Shown one piece after another: positions 25,402-37,110 of a DNA stretch of 64,000 nucleotides. This DNA comes from Steinernema hermaphroditum. Its lineage: Eukaryota > Nematoda > Chromadorea > Rhabditida > Steinernematidae. Made by a program: the position numbers and the translations under genes. Each line of letters starts with the position of its first letter. The stretch's first letter is position 1. A model generated the notes under the pieces. That model did no database searches and was not told where the DNA came from. It worked only from the letters and a program-made list of their open reading frames with translations. The stretch lies in NCBI GenBank assembly GCA_030435675.1, contig CM059625.1, positions 1,550,001-1,614,000 of the forward strand, read 5' to 3'.

Positions 25402-26613
25402 ATGGAACATCTTCATATCTTCGGTCTTCTCTTATCCGTCGCCTTAGTCTCGTCGGCCCCTGTGGTCGGTAACGATATCATTGGTGGTACGGAGGCTGCC
25501 GATGGCCAGTGGCCGTGGCAAGTCTACCTTGTCGCCTACAATCCGACCACCGGTAGAGCAATGAGCTGTGGCGGATCCCTCCTTTCCAAAAGGCACATTG
25601 TCACCGCTGCCCACTGCACCTAGTAGGTTTTCATTCACGTAACCCTTGCTGTATGTATAGAATGTTGGTTTAGTGGAGTTGAACCACAAAATACTCGAAC
25701 AATGCTGGGAAGTATCCAACTATACGACAACACCGAAAACAATCCGTTTGTGATCTACTTGGATGCGCGCCGAACGTGGATTCATCCTGAGTACAGAGAC
25801 GGAGATCCATCCCTCCGGAACGACATTTCAATTATCGAGGTGCGTTTTTTGAACACATAATGCAAATCTTGATAATATGCCTCTCCCAGTGACACACATT
25901 CTTATTTCAGCTCAGCACAGATGTCGAATTTAACGACTACATCCAACCTATCAAAGTGCGCAGGAATGACACCGAACTTCTCGAGCTGGCTGCTGTTGTC
26001 ACCGGTTGGGGTTTGACGTCGCGTGAGTGGAACATAAACTTGTATATTTTGTTTTTAAGTTTGTTTTAGTAACTACCGGAACTCTAGACTTAATGCAGAC
26101 GCGCGTTCCGTTCATCGACCACAGCTATTGTAGGTAAGTGTCTACTAGAGCAATGAGGGTTTTCGAATCATGTTGTAACTGATCGGTTCTTCACTATGTT
26201 ATAATTCCGTCATACTAAATTCTGACGTCTTTACTACAGGAGCCGGTGGCTAGAAATGTCCAAGAACCAAGCCACAATAGACGACACTCAAGTCTGCGCC
26301 GGCTCATATCATCATGGCACTGCTCCCGTAAGTGACTTTTCTGAATAGCTGCGAGCTGCATATTTTGTTGAAGGGCGACAGTGGTGGTCCTCTCGTTGTA
26401 TACGCTCCGAACAACCAGTGGTATCTTGTGGGACTTACGTCCTTCGGCGACAACTCTGCCACTGGGCTCAACGACCAGTACACTTATCCAGGTACATTAC
26501 TGTTGTGATTATACGGTTGCATAACCTTCACCACTTCAGGGGTTTACCTTCGGCTGTCAAAGTACTGCGACGACATTAACAGTGAGACTGATCTTCTTGC
26601 GATTTGCGTTTAA
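25402..26613 (+). CDS. Secreted chymotrypsin-family (S1) serine protease
   Basis: Seven exons (25402-25622, 25674-25839, 25911-26022, 26070-26133, 26240-26327, 26374-26491, 26540-26613) give 280 residues. A signal peptide (residues 1-18, ending VSSA) precedes a short propeptide and the mature start IIGG. The catalytic triad is H71 (TAAHC), D124 (NDIS) and S220 (GDSGGP). The residue before IIGG is Asp, not Arg/Lys, so the usual tryptic activation site is absent. The position equivalent to chymotrypsin 189 is Gly, which argues against trypsin specificity. The 191-220 disulfide is missing on both sides. The acceptor of exon 6 is AAG (ttgttgaag), unusual but the only phase-compatible choice. AATAAA lies at 26631-26636. 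It is likely a digestive enzyme of the gut lumen. Confidence 0.9.
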
Positions 26614-27900
26614 CTTACAACATGTACATAAATAAACTTATTCTAGTTGCTTGCAGACATTGGTGTTCTGTAATGGAGTGCTGACAGAGCGGAGTTTGGT
26701 GTATGTATACTGAGGAATTGAGTTGTACATGAACAAAGATGGGAACTGAAAATGATCTTACGATCTAATAAACTTCAGCAATACACATTACGTAATCCCC
26801 GTGTCACAGAATCGTTACTCCGTCACATGGCACGTGTTCATGCATGGACTAACAATCAGGCTTCGCTTAGGCTCTGGTTTTGCCGTATATAACTGTTTCC
26901 GGAAGCGGTTTCCCAGAAACTATTTTTAGTTGTCGTCCGAAGCGATTTCGATCTGCCCGAATGAACGAACTGTACGCTTCGGCGTTCTTCTTGTATCGAA
27001 TGCGGCTAAATTCATGCATTCATCGAGGCCATCGCTGTTCCACTGTGTCTCGCAGATTCTTCACGAACATCTGGAAACTTGTCGTCGAATTAGACCCAGC
27101 GCATTTTCTCGATCGCTTCTCATGCGCGGCAGAGATCTGCGGACGCCCCTTTCCTATGTTTCTTAAACTGTTTTGATTGTGCATGCGTAAATTTCCGCAA
27201 AAATAAATCAATACCTTGTATTTCATAGCTGCCCATTAACATAGTTTTCACTGGAGCACTTGCCACTGTAAACAACAGCTAAACAGGCAGCGTCACACAT
27301 CTTGTTGTTGTCCGATCGAGCGGCCATCCTTCGCGCCTTCCCTCCCCCTTCTATGTGGGACCGGTGCCGTGCGCGATGCGAGAGCGCAAGCGCTTCTTTT
27401 TGCTTAGTTTTTTCACGAATCTGTGATTTGAAGATGCGAATCTCTTTGGATTCGCGTTAGAAATTCGATCGTCTTAGTTTTTTTGTGACTTACACAACTT
27501 TGTTTTATCACAACTACCACTGATTGCCCTGGGAAGCACACAACAGATGTTTGTTTACAAGTATATTTAGACACGGTCAATCACGGGGCATCGGTCCGTT
27601 AATACCGTTACATTTTTAGCCAGTGAAACGATATCCTGATCCCAGTGACGTTCACTATTGACGTAGAATATATACATCTTGTTTGAGCTGCGCAACCAAC
27701 ACTTGCACTTTCTATTGCGATGTTTTGCAAATTGCTATCAAGGACTTCCTACCCATATTACTCAACTTTGCTTTCGAGAAAATTATTACTGTTAGTTTAG
27801 CACTGGCCAGCCATGCAACACGACGCGCTTCGAAAAGCGAAATAAAACTTTTTCAAAGTAGAACTTTTTCAGCTTCATTCCATGGACCGACTGGGTAGTT
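26614..27900. other. Intergenic region upstream of SMC2
   Basis: This contains the 3' UTR of the protease (AATAAA 26631-26636) and the SMC2 promoter. Frames around 26880-27180 are open on both strands but overlap and lack splice support. No TATA box is obvious near the SMC2 start. Confidence 0.4.
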
Positions 27901-30900
27901 ATGCGAATCAGTCGAATCGAGATTGATGGATTTAAGTCATATGCTACCCGACAAGTAATCGAGGGTTTCGATCCACAGTTCAACGCTATAACTGGTCTCA
28001 ATGGCTCGGGCAAGTCGAATATCCTAGACTCTATCTGCTTTGTGCTCGGGATCTCAAACCTAAGCCAAGTACGTGCATCTAGTCTTGCCGATCTCGTCTA
28101 CAAACATGGTCAAGGGGGCATTACGAAGGCCACCGTAACCATCACGTTCGACAACACCAATCCTGATCTTCGTCCACTTGGTTATGAGGGTTGCAAAGAA
28201 ATCGTCATTCGAAGACAGGTAAGATTTTGGCAACAATTATTGTAGGCGAGCGAAATTATCTTACTGGTTGTAATTTTTATAGTAGCTTCCCAAAATGGTC
28301 CGTGTCAGCACTGCTTTTGTAGGTTGTTGTCAATGGTCGCAACAATTACACGATCAATGGATTTCCTGCCACCAATCAGCGTGCTGCGGACCTCTTTCGC
28401 TCAGTTGGACTAAACATCAACAACCCTCACTTTTTGATCATGCAGGGAAGAATTACTAAAGTGCTGAACATGAAACCCATGGAGGTATGACCGTCTCTAC
28501 TAAAAACATAATCCATTCGACGCCTATATATGTAGATTCTTGGTATGATCGAAGAGGCTGCGGGTGTTCGTCTCCTGGATGCAAAAAAGATGAACTGTCA
28601 AAAAACAATCGACAAGAAAGAAGCTACAATGGCGGAAATTCACCGTGTTATGACGCAGGATATTGAGCCGAAAATTAACATGCTAAAGGACGACAAAGCG
28701 AACTACTTGGAGTATGAGCGGCTTACCCGTGACAACGAGATCTTGCAGCGGAAAGTGATTGCAGCCGAATTCCTTCAATGTGAGGAGTCACAACGGGCGT
28801 ATCTTGAGAAGAAGGAGCCTCTCCTTGAAGAGATCAACCAGTTACAAACTGACATTCAAACTAACAGGGGACGAATCGAGGAGATCTCTGCGCAGCGTCA
28901 AGAGCTTGAGGAAGAGCGAACCAAGATGCAGCAGCAGATCTTATCCGATCTGCAGAGCAAGGTGCAGGAGACTGCCAAGCACTACACAACGATGCAGGCA
29001 GAGAACAAGGATAAGTCCGACTATGTAAAAGCCATGGAAACGGCAATCATGCGTAAACGGAAGGACATCGATTCGGTATGCTTTCAGTATTTTACGAAGT
29101 TGGGTTATTAATCGTTTCTAGGACCGAACATATTTGGAAAAAAGGAAAGCAGAGTTGCAAAAGTTAGAGTCAAGTTTCGGTGATGAAGAGCAGAGGGGAA
29201 AAGAAGCTGAAGAAGCGGTGAATCTTGCGCGCAAAAAGATTGAGACGTTGGCCAAGGGCATGATGCTAAACGATGTGGGTCAGGCAGTCACGCTTGAGGG
29301 TCAACTAACAGCGACTCGCAGTGCAATTTCGGAAGCAAATACAAAGATTAAGATGACAGAGATGCGTCTGAAGCAAATCGAGCCGACGTTGAAGAAGAAA
29401 CAGGCGGAACTAAAGGACTTTGCAGAGGACGAGCGACGAGGAAACGAGGAACTCATCAAGCTAGAAAAGAAGATGGCTGATGCACAGGTTGGATTACTTA
29501 CTAAATAATCGGAGAAACGTGGGAGTTTAGAAATCGATTGAAAACATCAGTTACACAGAAGGCACATGGGAAAGGATTGACGAAGAGCGTCGACAACTGA
29601 TGGACCAGAAACGGAAAATGCTACGGGAGCATGACGATCTGGCGAATAAATACGAAAGATTTCTTGCGCCTAACTACAAGAATCCTCAGCGGAACTTTGA
29701 TCGCACTCTGGTGAAGGGTACAATTGCGGCCAACATCAGAATAAAGGAACACAAATACATGGTCGCTTTAGAAGTGGTCGCTGGTGGAGCTGTAAGAGAT
29801 TTCCTACAGTTATTAAATCTGAATGTACTCGTCTAGCTTGGAAACATAATTGTTCAACATCCGCACGTCGGTCGTGATCTCCTGCACAACAAGTGTTTCA
29901 ATCAACGTGTCACGTTCATCCCGCTGGAGCAACTCACATTTAGTGAGCTCAGTGAGGAGAAAATAAAGTTCGCCAAGGAACTGGTTGGCGACGACAACGT
30001 GCAGCCGGCCTTGGAGCTTCTGGATTATGACCCTGTACTTACGCCAGCAATCAAGAAGATCTTTGCGAACACTTTCGTTTGCAGTACCATGGACAGCGCC
30101 AACAAACTCGCATTTCACCCACAGCTCATGACCCGTTGTGTGACGCTGGGTGGTGAAGACTACAGATCCACCGGGCAGCTTACCGGTGGCGCTCGATCGG
30201 CACGAAGCACCGTTCTTCCTGGCATAGCAAATTATCGTGATCTAAAGGAGAGGCTGAATGGAATTGATGCTCAGTGTCAGCAAGTCGATGTGCAGCTACG
30301 TGAAGCGGCAACTGAACAGAAGAAGTTCAGTCAAGCAAAAGAGGTCCTCACAACGGTGCAGAGCCGCCTAGAGAGTCTACAGGAACGTCTGCAAACGAGT
30401 CGCGTCCAAATGCTTCGCAATGATATTGAGCAACTGGAGCAAGAGATTCCATTGTGCCGGCAAGAATGCGACGAAGCTAAGAGCCGCATAGCGGAGCTGA
30501 AGGAGAAGGTCAAAGACTTGGAGCTGAACAAAAAGAACGAAAAGGAGTACCGCGAAAAGCAGAAGAAAATAGCCCAGAAAGAGCTGCAAGACGCCGAAAA
30601 AGCCTTCACAAAAATGCGAGATGCCTATGAAGATGCTCAAAATCAACTCAGCATCGTGAGGTTCGTTATTCACTGCGTTGAAAACCACGCAAATAGCGAA
30701 ACCGCTCATTTTCATATTTGCATGTTTTCTAGAGGCGAAATAGAACAACTTGGCGGCGAATTGGCGGCCAGTGATACGGAGCTTGCTAAAATGGACGAGC
30801 AGTTGATCGACTCAAGGGCTGATTTTGAGCAGTTTGCGCAGGAGCTGGATGAAGCGAAGGTATAGTCAAATCTAGTCAAAGTGCTATGAACGTTTTAGAA

Positions 30901-32088
30901 ATCGGAAGCGGCAGCCAGACAGGAGCATGAAGTGGTACTTTTGGGAGTACGCGAGATGGAAGCCAAGTTGCGGAGAATCACGAAGGAGGCTGATTCGTTG
31001 CAAAAATCAACTTTTGAATTAGGACAGAAGAAGGAAGCTCTCGAGGATGAAGTGAAGGATATGTTGCATCAGGCTGATCAATGGGGCAAAAGAGTAAGTG
31101 AATATAGCGTTTTTATCAACATAAAAGATCACATCTAGGGCGTGGCTTTGGAGAGAAAGCACACATGGATCACTGAAGATAAGGCACTCTTCGGTCGTGC
31201 GGAAACTCCCTACGATTTTGAAGGCCTCTCATATAGGGAGCTTAGGGAAGACTACGACAGGCGCCAAGATCGAATAGAGTGCTTGAGGAAGATCGTGAAG
31301 CCTTCTTCGATGCAGACCCTGAACATGGCCGAAGAACAGCACGCCATGCTCCAGAAGCAAGTGGATGCGATTCGGCGTGATCGCGAGAAACTTCGTAAAG
31401 CTCTTGAAACTATGGATACGAGGAAGGAAAACGAAATTCTGAGAGCTCATCGCCAAGTGAATAAGGTTTATTAATTATTTAAAAGCCCATGGTAATTTGA
31501 CTATCCTAGGACTTTGGAGAAATTTACAAGTCACTTCTGCCTGGTGCTGAGGCCAAGTTGGAACCTCCCATGGGATATAAGAATGCTCTTGGCGGTCTGG
31601 AGGTGAAGGTTGGCTTCAACGGTAAATGGAAAGAGTCTCTGCAGGAATTGTCCGGAGGTGAGTGCGAATTTTGCAACAGTCAATTTAAAACACACAAATA
31701 TCGACGATGATTTGCTAATACGACGGCATAACATTGGCAGCCTGTGGCTTATGAGTAATTTAGCTGTTTTTAGGTCAACGCTCGCTGATCGCCCTAGCAC
31801 TGGTTTTGGCCATGCTGAAGTTCAGTCCTGCGCCTCTGTACATTCTCGACGAAGTCGATGCTGCCCTTGACATATCGCATACACAAAATATCGGTCACAT
31901 GATCAAGGAACACTTCAGTCAGTCACAGGTTTTTATAGCTTTACAAACACTGTTTAATATGTTTTATGTTTCAGTTCGTTGTCGTATCACTTAAAGAAGG
32001 AATGTTCAATCACGCCAATGTGCTTTTTAGGACCAAGTTTGTCGACGGAACCTCGACAGTTGCACGAACAACAAACATTGATAGGTGA
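27901..32088 (+). CDS. smc2: SMC2, condensin ATPase subunit (MIX-1 orthologue)
   Basis: Twelve exons (27901-28218, 28323-28484, 28536-29075, 29122-29487, 29531-29791, 29837-30660, 30733-30859, 30899-31093, 31139-31465, 31510-31657, 31774-31928, 31975-32088) give 1178 residues, close to the family's usual 1190-1240. Walker A GLNGSGKS is at residues 32-39, the Q-loop context [12 protein letters not shown] follows, and the ABC signature LSGGQRS is near 1087-1093. Walker B with LYILDEVD lies at 1111-1118. Between them are long heptad-rich coiled coils and a hinge (about 500-670, with [13 protein letters not shown]). SMC2 pairs with SMC4 in condensins I and II to compact chromosomes. In C. elegans the orthologue MIX-1 also serves the X dosage-compensation complex. 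It ends in [13 protein letters not shown], as SMC2 proteins do. AATAAA is at 32191-32196. Confidence 0.95.
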
Positions 32089-32503
32089 ACTGCATCGTTC
32101 TGTTCATATATATCTCATTTGTCCCGGTATCTCACACTCATGTTTCCTCTCTCGGTCTCATACATGTATAGTCATTAGGTTTTACACGAAAATAAATCAT
32201 TATGTACACCATACCAAAAGAAAGTAGTACCTTATTTTACTCTAAATATCTCTTTGTACTTACTAGTGTCAGCAATTCACAGAAAAGACAGTTGGAGGAG
32301 ATGGCTCTTGAGATGTGTTTTCTGGCAAACTGAAATGCAAAACTGAAATCTTAAGTTGCAAACTGAAACTATAGTGCGCCATGTTTCAGGATTCCAGTTA
32401 CAGCTGCTTGCCTGTCATGATAAGCATAGGATAAAGTCGCACTACTTCAGAGACAAATTTTATGACACAAACCGGTTTACAACATCAGTGATGTTTAAAT
32501 GCT

Positions 32504-34766
32504 CTATTCACCTATAATTTCGTCAAGGCGCTTCCGGATGTAGAGAACAAGGGAAGCACGAAGTTCAGGTGGAATGTTTTCGATAGCAGGGCGGTGCAGC
32601 TCGTTGCGGATGTCGTCGACGGACACGTTTTTCAGTCCCTAGAATAGTTCAGTTTTTAATGGGCTACAGATGAGTTATTTTTCAGATTTTGCAATGCTAA
32701 AAAATTCAGAAGTTTAGTCGTCAATGACAGTCAGCTTAAAGTCGCTTACTATCTACAAAATCATAAATGTGTACTATACATCGACTCACATGTTTGCGCA
32801 CAAATTCCCGAGTGAGATCGCTAAGCATGTCCTCCCATCCAGAGTCAATGAGGATCTGTTCGATCTCCTTTTGCAGCTGATCGATATGGCCGCCGTTTTG
32901 CAAGATGTCAAAGAGCTCATCGTAGCTCGGTATGAACCCGATCCTCTCTCTGAGTGTTTTGTGCTGCTCGAAGTCTTCGATGTATTGTGTACCATCCTCG
33001 TGCAAATCCTCAGTGTCAATAATAATCGGCGATTCTGGGCGTTCAACGCCTTCCTCTTCATCTTCCTCAGCTAAAAAAATTAGAAATTAGGATGACACAG
33101 TAACATCAAAGGCTTGATGCTGACAGAATAAAATTAATGTTACAAACAAAGCATTGTCAACAAAATGCCACAAAATTGCTTATACCTGACTCTGTGTAAT
33201 GCTCGGATCAAACGGCGTACCCTTACTGCAGAAATAGCCCATTATCGTTTGAAGGCTTACCTTCTTCCTGTGCTGCAAAAGCGGCTTTCTTCATTCTGTT
33301 GAAATTCTTGAAGTCTTCGATTAGTTTCTTGTAATTGTTGAACGCTTCCTCGGGCCACCACGCTGGTCTTACGAAGTCTATCTTACTTTTGTTTACTTGT
33401 ATGAGCAATGATTCTAACCTGGATGGGAAGATGGCAGGAAGCGTTGAGTTGGCATAGGCTCAACATAAACTTGTCGTGCCGGCGGTGGAGTGGATGCATC
33501 TTGCTCGCCGGAAGCTTCCGGGCTGCGTCCGATAACGTCGACATCCTCTTCAATCGGAGCATGCTCCTCTTGAGGTTGTTCCATCTCAACATCATCAACC
33601 TCCATCTCGCACTCTTCTGCCTCCTCTGCCTCCTGTGTTATCGTTCGTGCTAGATAGTCATCCCATGGATCTTTGCGTCCTTCGTCCTTCTTGGCCCATG
33701 GAGGTGTCCTGTGTGGAGGCGTCGAGCGCTTTCGGCGCGATGGGCCTGGCGCATCTGTCTGTTCGACGGATTCCGCCATTTGTGCCCGGTAGTCATTCAA
33801 AAGCTCGCTCTGTGCTTCCATCACATCGGATTCTCTCGTTCGTGCCGGATAGTCACCCCATGGATCTATGAATGTTTCGTCCTTCTTCGCCCAAGGTGGA
33901 GTCTCGTCTCCAGGCGAGCCCAATTCACGACGAGGTGGAGCAACCGGAGCTTCCCGGCCGGCCAGCTCCCTGTCGATATTCTCCCTCGTTGGTGATGTCC
34001 AACCACTACAACATAATGATGAACAAATAAGTGATTGAGTTTGAGGTGATTTACGTTCCAAACGGTTGGGTCGACAGTTGCGCACTTCCCCTGTTCGATA
34101 ATAACGATGGGCCAGGTGCATCCATATTGACAGCGGATTCTGTTGTTCGCGCTGGATAGTCACCCCACGGATCTATGAATGTTTCATCCTTCTTCGCCCA
34201 TGGAGGAGTCTCGTTTCCAGGCGACCCCAGTACACGGCGAGGTGGCGCTGGTGGAGGCTCTCCGCCAGCCAGCGCCAGCTCCCTGTCGATGTTTTCTCTC
34301 GTCGGCGAACTCAAACCACTGTAGCACAATAAGTATATAATAAATGTTCTATAATTTTATAAATTCTCACATTTTAAAGCGTCGACGTGACGATTGTGAA
34401 CCCGTATTCTTGACACCTGATGACGAAGGACCCGGTACATCGCTTTTCTCGCTCGATTCCTTTGCGCGTTTCGGGTAGTCGCCCCATGGATCGATGAATG
34501 ATTCATCCTTTTTCGCCCACGGTGGAGTCTTGCCTCCTGGCGACCCAAGTTCACGAGGCCTCGACGGACCTGGAGCATCCCTGCCAGCCAGCTCCCTATC
34601 GACGTTTTCCCTCGTTGGTGAAGGCCAACTTCTGTAATTTCATGATAGATAAACGAATGGTGTGAGAATTAGAGGAGATTTACGTTTTATATCGCCGCGC
34701 CGGTAAATGTGTGTCCGCATCACCAGTGTCCGATGTTCGGCGAGCTCTTCGCCGTCGATCGGACAT
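32504..34766 (-). CDS. Repeat-exon protein with C-terminal ENY2/Sus1-like domain
   Basis: Seven exons (34766-34684, 34631-34371, 34318-34055, 34005-33419, 33377-33261, 33070-32790, 32638-32504) with consistent phases give 575 residues. Exons 2-4 each start with SPTREN(I/V)DREL and carry PPWAKKDE(S/T)FIDPWGDY; a fourth, diverged PPWAKKDE copy lies later in exon 4. An acidic linker follows. Residues 498-575 align without gaps to ENY2 over about 70 positions: LI.SGWED.L, then GLKNVSVDD, then a C-terminal IRKRL. ENY2 (Sus1) is normally a stand-alone protein of about 100 residues in SAGA and TREX-2, so a 575-residue host is odd. The GH(I/L)D start also recalls BOD1/SHG1, the main alternative. It is convergent with SMC2. 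A nuclear role is inferred. Confidence 0.65.
33419..34683 (-). repeat. 313-bp exon-plus-intron tandem triplication
   Basis: Exons 2, 3 and 4 of the ENY2-like gene begin at 34631, 34318 and 34005, exactly 313 bp apart. Each period holds a phase-2-to-phase-2 exon (261 or 264 nt) plus an intron of 52 or 49 nt. The introns before exons 2 and 4 both begin gtaaatc(t/a)cctc. Equal phase at both ends means each extra copy keeps the reading frame. Confidence 0.85.
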
Positions 34767-35064
34767 CACGCGAAACGAACGAAGGCAGTGTTAGGAACTG
34801 AAACGAACGTTTACTTTCATTTAGGATTTCAAACACACATCTAATAAGTAATCGTCAAGAGTACGCGTCAAAAACACAAAGTGAGGTGCGAAAGCGGATC
34901 GATTGACGCGCGGCCAAAAGCGGTGTTCGGTCCTGACGAGAGGGTGATGAGGGACGGCCACAGTGGGATACGGCAGACCGACATTTGGCGCGCTACTAAC
35001 ACGTTTTGAATAAGCGCCAGGAATTTTGACGTTCACAAAGACGGGTCACTGAAATGAAAAAATT

Positions 35065-35137
35065 AGCCCGATGCGGGGCTCGAACCCGCGACAGCCAGAT
35101 TAAGAGTCTGGTGCTCTACCGACTGAGCTAACCGGGC
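35065..35137 (-). tRNA. tRNA-Lys (CTT)
   Basis: The gene is 73 nt and intronless. The acceptor stem pairs GCCCGGT with ATCGGGC (one G-T wobble). The anticodon stem CCAGA/TCTGG holds the loop CTCTTAA, anticodon CTT. The T arm is GCGGG-TTCGAGC-CCCGC. The discriminator base is T, and CCA is not encoded. It is transcribed away from the plus-strand copy at 35293. Confidence 0.95.
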
Positions 35138-35292
35138 GTCTGAAGGAGGTGGTGACAGAAAGTTGATAACGATAACATCAGGCTATGTTTTTATGTTCAA
35201 CAAAGATCGAACTGTTTTGGACTTGAAGAAACGGTGAAAGGATGGACGCTGCTGTTACAATCATCAACTGTTCGCCTTGATCAGTCGTCGAC

Positions 35293-35365
35293 GCCCGGTT
35301 AGCTCAGTCGGTAGAGCACCAGACTCTTAATCTGGCTGTCGCGGGTTCGAGCCCCGCATCGGGCT
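35293..35365 (+). tRNA. tRNA-Lys (CTT)
   Basis: This is identical in sequence to the gene at 35065-35137, on the other strand, so the two form a 73-bp inverted repeat separated by 155 bp. A run of four T (aatcttttcc) just downstream is a Pol III terminator. Confidence 0.95.
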
Positions 35366-36442
35366 AATCTTTTCCTTTTGAAAGTAGCACATCCACATTA
35401 TGATACCTAGCAAAAAGGGGAAATAAAAGCATTTTTACAAGAGCGAAAGATAAGTTCATGTTACAGAAATGAATTAAACGAATTATTTAAGGAGGCAGAT
35501 GAGAGGTTGGTAGATGTGGTATTTAAACCAGGCTTAGACGGTCGCTATGGTTGCTATGGATACAGAAACGAACGCAGATGACCGTCATTACCTCATTTCT
35601 TAACAGGGCCGGTTTCGGTACAAGTCTTTTGGCGCTCAAACATTACATGAACAGTTTTGGTACTTCTTCATCTGAGCCTGCTTTACAACTATCTTGTTGA
35701 AGGGTGGCCAATAATCATGAGGAAGATAGTAGTACATTATTAGCAATGCAGCACTCTTCACACTCCCCGTTTGGTTGCTGTTTATCGAACACTGTCAAGA
35801 CCCACGAACTCTCGCGGCACGAAATTTTAATACCTATGTGTATAATCATATACAATAGGTAAGTAAGTGTCGAAGGTCTTCTTACTATCAATTCAATTTA
35901 ATAACAAATCTGTTTAGGCCGTACCCGCTGCATGGAAAGAATGGCACGTGAAGAATGTCCCGCTCGGAACCGTCCTCGCGATTTTTCTCATTCCCCAATT
36001 GTGAATCACATGATCGATTTGATGCTTGTAATGCTCTGGGAAATAAAAGCATTTTTGTTTATTACTTCCACATAATTTTGATGAAAAGTTGAATTACTTA
36101 TTGCCTATACTTATCTGTGCAAAGCAGTAGTTTCAAGGCTGTTCTCTTAATATTGGTGTTCATGCTAGGGATAGCAGTCGTGACACAAAAGTAAAAACAC
36201 AAAAGACAGCTATCAAATGTTGGTTCTCTTGTCAAATCAATAACACTATAAACAAAAGCCGAAAAAAGCCATTCACATATGCAAAAAAAGATGAAATTCA
36301 CAGCTTCGCGCATAAGATGAAGGATTACAACATCATTCTACACACGAATGGTAAATAAAAAAGCTTTGTCGTTATATACAGCAACATGCGCGAACACACA
36401 TATGAGTTAGCTCGCATCGTTTGTGGCATCATTAGAAAAATT

Positions 36443-36515
36443 AGCCCGATGCGGGGCTCGAACGCGCGACAGCCAGATTAAGAGTCTGGTGCTCTACCGA
36501 CTGAGCTAACCGGGC
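36443..36515 (-). tRNA. tRNA-Lys (CTT), T-stem variant
   Basis: This has the same sequence as the other copies except one base: the T stem reads GCGCG instead of GCGGG, giving a C-C mismatch with CCCGC. Acceptor, D and anticodon arms are intact. It may be a decaying copy or still function. Confidence 0.85.
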
Positions 36516-36716
36516 GTCATCAATAGTCATTGACAGAATGTTAATCATTGTATCTTCAACGCGTCTGCTCATCTTTCCTTTTTTTTGAGGTCAAGACTTT
36601 CTCAATTTTCGTTAATCCAAGACGACCTCGTTGCTGTTGAAAGCAGAAATAGGAAAATCAGTCAGATATGGTTTTTAGAGGCAGTGATCAATTTATTGCC
36701 ACACCTGATGATAGAC

Positions 36717-36789
36717 GCCCGGTTAGCTCAGTCGGTAGAGCACCAGACTCTTAATCTGGCTGTCGCGGGTTCGAGCCCCGCATCGGGCT
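36717..36789 (+). tRNA. tRNA-Lys (CTT)
   Basis: An intact 73-nt copy, identical to those at 35065 and 35293, divergent from the variant at 36443. It is followed by five T (aatctttttcc), a Pol III terminator. Confidence 0.95.
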
Positions 36790-37110
36790 AATCTTTTTCC
36801 TTTGGAGAAATTGTTTTCGAGGCAATGCTAATCTGACATCCTACCCTATTCTGAGTAACTAGTCACTTACACACCACTGCTTTTGAGGAAGGCGGGAGAT
36901 AACACACTTCACTCATTCCAACAGCGGTTGGAATCACTGCCGCCGTTCCTCTTCCTCCTCCTCGCGGAGAGACAGAGCGCCGCCTTTGGCTGTGCGTTAG
37001 TCGATCCGCGTCCACATTCCGCTCTCCCCGTCTACGGCGCGTGTTCGCACCCTCTTTAGAATACAACACATTTTTTCCTTAGTCGATTTCATTCGTCGCC
37101 AAGCCAAGCC

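Larger units (their letters stand above)
34767..37110. other. Divergent spacer holding four tRNA-Lys genes
   Basis: Apart from the tRNA genes listed separately, no coding region is supported between the two ENY2-like genes. ORFs at 34821-35036 and 36098-36313 (minus) lack splice or domain support. A CG-rich stretch at 36920-37060 lies just before the next gene. Confidence 0.45.

Noticed and set aside
32504..33070. BOD1/SHG1 (COMPASS-type) domain instead of ENY2
   Set aside because: The GH(I/L)D opening fits, but the following SGW-ED-L and GL-NVSVDD match ENY2 better without gaps; kept as the named alternative.
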